Below, piece by piece: positions 7,631-10,725 of a DNA stretch of 10,725 nt. Every line of letters starts with the position of its first letter. The first letter of the stretch is position 1. Both the position numbers and the translations under genes were made by a program. The notes beneath the pieces were generated by a model. The model was not told the origin of the DNA, searched no databases, and saw nothing but the letters and a program-made list of their open reading frames with translations. Source of the stretch: Geminicoccaceae bacterium (lineage in GTDB: Bacteria > Pseudomonadota > Alphaproteobacteria > Geminicoccales > Geminicoccaceae); the NCBI GenBank assembly GCA_020446285.1, contig JAGREZ010000273.1:1-10725 (forward strand), given 5' to 3'.

Positions 7631-7762
7631 GTGATCGGCCACCCGACACCGGCGCGAACGGAAAACCGCCCGCAATTTCATGCCGGTCAGACCGCAACCA
7701 ACCCTGCACGAGATCCGCTCACGGCGCTACACTGCGCCCCGACAACCCGCAACCGGCAATTC

Positions 7763-7770
7763 AAGGAAGG
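7763..7770 (+). promoter_or_regulatory. Ribosome binding site of the LysE-type exporter
   Basis: AAGGAAGG, 7 bases before the ATG at 7778. It fixes the start there; the open frame extends upstream to 7508, but that extension has no hydrophobic character and no such site. Confidence 0.75.
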
Positions 7771-7777
7771 TGACGCC

Positions 7778-8404
7778 ATGCCCGAAACGACGGTACTCCT
7801 TGCCTATATCGCCGTGCTGACCGGTTTCGTCCTCTTTCCAGGTCCGTCAATGCTGCTTACGCTCGCCCGCGCAACGGCATCGGGAACGAGAGTGGGCATC
7901 GCCACCAGCCTCGGCATCGCCGCGGGCGATGTCGTCCATACGATCCTTGCCGTGGTCGGCCTGTCAGCGGCGGTCATGGCGTCGGCCGAGGCATTCTTCG
8001 TCATCAAGATGCTCGGCGCTCTCTATCTCGTCTGGCTCGGTATCCGGAGCTTCCTCGAGCATGTGCCGGTCGACGATGGTCCGCAGCCTGCGTCGACAAC
8101 GTCGGTGCGGGCCTTTCGCGAGGCGTGTCTTGCCGAAATCCTGAACCCGAAGTCGGCCATGTTCTTCCTCGCCTTCCTGCCTCAGTTCGTTGTCGTCGAA
8201 CAGGGCGGAATCGCCATGCAACTGCTGGTGTTCGGCCTCCTCTTCATCCTTTTCGGAACGCTGGCGACACTTGCGGTGGCGCTTGCCGCCGGAGCGATTG
8301 GCGGTTTTCTCCGGCGCAATCCGGCTGTCCGCAAATGGCAGGGCAAGATCGCCGGCACCATTCTCTGTGGCCTTGGCGCCCGCCTTGCCCTGCAGGAACG
8401 ATAG
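7778..8404 (+). CDS. LysE/RhtB-family amino-acid exporter-like membrane protein
   Basis: Predicted inner-membrane exporter of amino acids or related small metabolites; the substrate cannot be told from sequence. 208 residues, the usual family length. Features: N-terminal helix running into FPGPSMLLTLARATASGTR (about 20-38), the family signature region, then GIATSLGIAAGDVVHTILAV with the characteristic Gly-rich pattern. A cytoplasmic loop lies at about 93-117, then ILNPKSAMFFLAFLPQF (121-137), and hydrophobic segments at about 147-178 and 190-205. It is the only plus-strand gene in the window, divergent from tolQ and convergent with the nitronate monooxygenase-like gene (37 bases between their stops). 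It sits inside what is usually an unbroken ybgC-tolQ junction, so it was probably inserted there. A role linked to its neighbours is not shown. Confidence 0.92.
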   Translation: MPETTVLLAYIAVLTGFVLFPGPSMLLTLARATASGTRVGIATSLGIAAGDVVHTILAVVGLSAAVMASAEAFFVIKMLGALYLVWLGIRSFLEHVPVDDGPQPASTTSVRAFREACLAEILNPKSAMFFLAFLPQFVVVEQGGIAMQLLVFGLLFILFGTLATLAVALAAGAIGGFLRRNPAVRKWQGKIAGTILCGLGARLALQER

Positions 8405-8441
8405 GCGGGAACCGGCAGCAGCAGCCGATTGTGCAGACGTC

Positions 8442-9521
8442 TCACATCACGCTGAGGAACGTGCGGATCTCGGCGGCGAGCTGTTCGACGATATCAGCTG
8501 CTCCGCGATTGCTGGAGAGCATGGCCGACTGGCCCGCCCAGGCCTGCATCCGTTCCATGTCGCTGGTCCCCGCAGCCTCGTTGCGCATGGCAGCGGTAAG
8601 CCCGCGCTGCGCCGGGTAGGGACGCGGTTCGGGCATCTCGCCCTTCTCGAACGCCTCGACGAATTTCGAACGGATGGCCCGACCGGGACGCCCCGAGAAT
8701 CCCCGTGTGAGCGCCGTGTCCTCCGGGCGGGTGGCACGAAGTGCTTCGGACCATGCGGGATCGAGGCCCATTTCGGGCGTGCGCAGGAAGCCCGTGCCGA
8801 TCTGCACGGCCGATGCGCCGAGCACGAGGGCGGCAATCGCGGTGCGCGCGTCGGCGATACCGCCGGTGGCGACGATGGGCAGATCGACCTGATCGGCAAG
8901 CGCCGGAATGAGCGAGAACGAACCGACCGCCCGGCTGATCCCATCGCCGGCATCGAAGGCACCGCGATGGCCGCCTGCCTCGGCTCCCTGCGCCACCAGT
9001 ACGTCTGCGCCGGCCGCCGCCGCCGCGAGCCCCTCGCCCACTGTCGTCACGGTGGCCATCCAGAGAATGTCAAGGGTCTGCAACCGTTCCACCATCGACT
9101 GCGAAGGCAGGCCCATGATCGTGGAGAAGAAACGCGGCCTTGCCTCGAGGATCGCTTCGAACTGGCTTTCGAAATCGATGGGCCGGTCGAGCGCCGCGGC
9201 TGCATCGACCGTCGGCCCCCAGTCGGACATGGCCTCGGCCATGAGCCGGTCGGCCACGACATCGTCGAGCGGTTCGGGATCGGGAACCCAGAGATTGAGC
9301 GAAAAGCTGCCATTGCTGCCGGCGTGAAACGCCTCGCACCATGCGCTGATCCGCGCGGGCTCGAACAGGAGGGCGCCGCATGCGCCGAGCCCGCCGGCAT
9401 TCGCCACCGCCATCGAGACGGCGGGCGGGCAGCAACCCGCCATCGGCGCCAGCAACACCGGATGACGGACGGAGGCCAGTTCGAGAAACCTGTCGATCCT
9501 GTCCTGAATCTGCCGCTGCAT
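8442..9521 (-). CDS. Nitronate monooxygenase-like FMN-dependent TIM-barrel enzyme
   Basis: Member of the nitronate monooxygenase (former 2-nitropropane dioxygenase) family, which oxidises alkyl nitronates such as propionate 3-nitronate using FMN and oxygen; the substrate here is unproven. 359 residues from the chosen start. Motifs: PVLLAPMAGCC (21-31), NAGGLGACGA (41-50), QGAEAGGHRG at 178-187 with His185 at the catalytic His position of class I enzymes, ATGGIAD (218-224) and GASAVQIGTGFLRTPE (235-250), the last two in the FMN phosphate-binding half of the barrel. The start at 9521 is chosen because GGGAGG lies 5 bases before it; the frame is open to 9584 with weaker alternatives at 9539 and 9584. 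It runs in the same direction as ruvB-ybgC, 143 bases after ybgC, so it may be read from that message or its own promoter. Related barrels (enoyl reductase FabK, IMP dehydrogenase-like) are less likely given the AGGHRG motif. Confidence 0.9.
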   Translation of the reverse strand: MQRQIQDRIDRFLELASVRHPVLLAPMAGCCPPAVSMAVANAGGLGACGALLFEPARISAWCEAFHAGSNGSFSLNLWVPDPEPLDDVVADRLMAEAMSDWGPTVDAAAALDRPIDFESQFEAILEARPRFFSTIMGLPSQSMVERLQTLDILWMATVTTVGEGLAAAAAGADVLVAQGAEAGGHRGAFDAGDGISRAVGSFSLIPALADQVDLPIVATGGIADARTAIAALVLGASAVQIGTGFLRTPEMGLDPAWSEALRATRPEDTALTRGFSGRPGRAIRSKFVEAFEKGEMPEPRPYPAQRGLTAAMRNEAAGTSDMERMQAWAGQSAMLSSNRGAADIVEQLAAEIRTFLSVM

Positions 9522-9526
9522 GAAGC

Positions 9527-9532
9527 CCTCCC
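9527..9532 (-). promoter_or_regulatory. Ribosome binding site deciding the nitronate monooxygenase start
   Basis: GGGAGG on the minus strand, 5 bases before the ATG at 9521. It lies inside the longer open frame, which argues against the upstream starts. Confidence 0.65.
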
Positions 9533-9629
9533 GCGTCATGTTGCCGGGTCGGTCCGAAACGGATCGTCTGTCCCGGACACTCAAAGAACACCAAAGTTAC
9601 CGTGATGAAAAGGCGGGAAATGGCCCTGT

Positions 9630-9642
9630 GGCGCTTTGCGCC
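9630..9642 (-). terminator. Possible weak terminator or 3' hairpin after ybgC
   Basis: GGCGC-AAA-GCGCC (minus strand) is a perfect 5-base stem with a 3-base loop, starting about 22 bases after the ybgC stop. No U-tract follows directly; a CCTTTT stretch comes about 20 bases later. It may mark the end of the ruvB-ybgC message or only stabilise it. The remaining bases between ybgC and the next gene show no convincing promoter. Confidence 0.3.
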
Positions 9643-9664
9643 GGCGGAGCGGATGGGCGATGGA

Positions 9665-10069
9665 TCAGGAACGTATCAGCGCCGCGACGAGATCTGCCGG
9701 CAGACGACGCGGGCGAAGGCGGGTGGAGAGAATGGCGAGTTCAACCTCGACGGCAACCAGAAGCTCGCCGTCACGCAGGATCGACTGGCTCATGACAAGG
9801 CGCGCGCCGGAATGGCGACTGACGGCGGTGCGCACCTCGAGACGATCATCGAGGCGGGCCGGCCGGCGATAATCGGCCGAACAGCGGCGCACGGCAAATA
9901 CCAGATCATGCTCGTCACGCAGGCGGCGATGGTCGAAACCGGCATCGCGCAGCATCTCCGTGCGGCCGCGCTCGGCGAATTTCAGATAATTGGCGTAATA
10001 GACGATCCCGGCGGCGTCCGTATCCTCGTAATAGACGCGCAGGAACAGACTGTGCCCGCCATCGCTCAT
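9665..10069 (-). CDS. ybgC: YbgC, hotdog-fold acyl-CoA thioesterase of the Tol-Pal cluster
   Basis: Cytoplasmic thioesterase of the 4-hydroxybenzoyl-CoA thioesterase type; in E. coli and Helicobacter it hydrolyses short- or long-chain acyl-CoAs and has been linked to phospholipid metabolism. 134 residues, normal length. The family signature is near the N-terminus: [19 protein letters not shown] at 13-31, with Asp18 in the catalytic position, followed by ERGRTEML. The hotdog core continues through [16 protein letters not shown] and ends with [10 protein letters not shown]. The start overlaps the ruvB stop by four bases (ATGA), indicating translational coupling. In most proteobacteria ybgC directly precedes tolQ; here about 2.2 kb with two other genes lies between them. 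The next gene on the same strand is the nitronate monooxygenase-like one. Confidence 0.96.
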   Translation of the reverse strand: MSDGGHSLFLRVYYEDTDAAGIVYYANYLKFAERGRTEMLRDAGFDHRRLRDEHDLVFAVRRCSADYRRPARLDDRLEVRTAVSRHSGARLVMSQSILRDGELLVAVEVELAILSTRLRPRRLPADLVAALIRS

Positions 10070-10725
10070 GCCTCGCCGTCCCCGAACAAAGATGCCTGTT
10101 CGTCGAGCGTTCGCGGGACGGCCAGCCCCAGATGCCGCCAGGCCTCGCGGGTGAGCAACCGGCCGCGTGGCGTGCGCTGGACAAGCCCCTGCTGAAGCAG
10201 ATACGGCTCGACGGTCTCCTCGAGCGTGTCGCGCTGCTCGCTCAGTGCCGCCGCCAGTGTCTCGATGCCGGCGGGACCGCCGCCATAATGATGCGCGAGC
10301 GCATTCATGTAGCGGCGGTCGAGACTGTCGAGCCCGAGCTTGTCGACATCGAGCTGTTGCAGCGCCTGATCGGCGAGCGTCGCATCCACCATGCTGCTGC
10401 CGGCGACTGTCGCGAAATCGCGCACCCGGCGGAGCAGGCGCGTGGCCACACGCGGCGTTCCCCGCGCCCGCCGCGCGATCTCGGCGGCACCGTCCTTGGC
10501 AAGATCGAAGCGCAGGAGATCGGCGCCGCGCTCGATGATGTGGATGAGCTCGTCGAGTTCGTAGAAATTGAGACGCGAGAGAATGCCGAAGCGGTCGCGC
10601 AGCGGGGTCGTGAGCAGGCCCGTGCGGGTCGTCGCCCCCACCAGTGTGAAGGGCGGCAGATCGATGCGCACCGAACGCGCCGCCGGCCCCTCGCCGATCA
10701 TGATGTCGAGCTGGAAATCCTCCAT
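10066..10725 (-). CDS. ruvB: RuvB, Holliday-junction branch-migration helicase (3' part; start outside window)
   Basis: The C-terminal 219 codons of the AAA+ motor that drives branch migration with RuvA at Holliday junctions. The window edge falls within the ATPase domain at [18 protein letters not shown], a segment that lies well inside RuvB; its Met is internal, not a start, and about 120-130 residues are missing. Visible: [21 protein letters not shown] (about 28-48 of the fragment), which holds sensor 1 and the arginine-finger region. The AAA+ lid follows ([19 protein letters not shown]), then the DNA-binding winged-helix domain ([45 protein letters not shown]). The C-terminus ends LFGDGEA. 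Its stop overlaps the ybgC start by four bases. Confidence 0.97.
   Translation of the reverse strand: MEDFQLDIMIGEGPAARSVRIDLPPFTLVGATTRTGLLTTPLRDRFGILSRLNFYELDELIHIIERGADLLRFDLAKDGAAEIARRARGTPRVATRLLRRVRDFATVAGSSMVDATLADQALQQLDVDKLGLDSLDRRYMNALAHHYGGGPAGIETLAAALSEQRDTLEETVEPYLLQQGLVQRTPRGRLLTREAWRHLGLAVPRTLDEQASLFGDGEA

Larger units (their letters stand above)
7451..7777. other. Divergent intergenic region between tolQ and the lysE-type gene
   Basis: 327 bases without a credible gene; the short open frames have no family resemblance. It holds the tolQ promoter (7568-7596), an inverted repeat behind it (7615-7630), a smaller repeat in the tolQ leader (ACTCT-3-AGAGT, 7504-7516) and the exporter's ribosome binding site (7763-7770). 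For the plus-strand gene, TACACT at 7728-7733 could be a -10, about 38 bases before the start after allowing for the usual distance, but no good -35 accompanies it. Confidence 0.6.

Noticed and set aside
7508..7777. Upstream extension of the exporter frame to an ATG at 7508
   Set aside because: The extension is polar and unlike LysE/RhtB proteins, which begin directly before the first helix; the strong ribosome binding site is at 7763-7770.
8413..8427. CGGC-7-GCCG hairpin between the two convergent genes as a bidirectional terminator
   Set aside because: The stem is only 4 bases and no T-run follows on either strand; with AGC repeats in the loop it is likely chance.
8190..9605. 471-codon plus-strand open frame overlapping the exporter end and antisense to the nitronate monooxygenase-like gene
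   Set aside because: It crosses the exporter out of frame and has no family signature; both real genes explain this DNA.
1..10725. CRISPR arrays, tRNA/rRNA genes, insertion sequences, phage or attachment sites
   Set aside because: No regularly spaced repeats, no transposase or integrase, no terminal inverted repeats and no tRNA-like fold were seen on either strand; the only repeats are the coding Pro/Glu tract of tolA and small hairpins.

Overview
The window is GC-rich chromosomal DNA. Its gene order is ruvB, ybgC, (insert), tolQ, tolR, tolA, tolB, pal, cpoB/ybgF, tilS, ftsH, all on the minus strand. From established knowledge, a ruv-ybgC-tol-pal cluster running into tilS and ftsH is the usual arrangement in Alphaproteobacteria. 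The protein styles fit: TolB begins its mature part with QLRVDITSG, Pal has a Gly/Ala linker, and TolA is rich in Pro and Glu. I cannot name the genus from the sequence.

Layout, in the direction of transcription (right to left). At the right edge is the 3' part of ruvB (Holliday-junction helicase motor), overlapping by 4 bases with ybgC (acyl-CoA thioesterase). Next come two genes foreign to the usual order: a nitronate monooxygenase-like flavoenzyme on the minus strand, and a LysE/RhtB-type exporter on the plus strand, convergent with it. A 327-base divergent intergenic region separates the exporter from tolQ. It holds a good sigma-70-type promoter for the tol genes and a clean inverted repeat just upstream of it. 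tolQ, tolR, tolA and tolB are packed tightly (1-base overlap, then gaps of 3 and 4 bases). A 99-base gap precedes pal, then cpoB (ybgF), tilS (overlapping cpoB by 29 bases) and the 5' part of ftsH, which runs off the left edge.

How the genes work together. TolQ and TolR form the proton-driven motor of the inner membrane. TolA carries the force across the periplasm. TolB and the lipoprotein Pal link to the outer membrane and peptidoglycan. CpoB is the periplasmic partner that tunes cell-wall synthesis during constriction. TilS modifies the isoleucine tRNA anticodon and FtsH is the membrane AAA+ protease; both are co-located housekeeping genes.

I did not find an undescribed system. This is mostly an ordinary core-genome region. 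The points worth a second look are the insertion that separates ybgC from tolQ, the promoter and palindrome in the divergent region, the Tat-like signal of TolB, the TonB-like Pro/Glu linker of TolA, and a GC-rich hairpin between tilS and ftsH.
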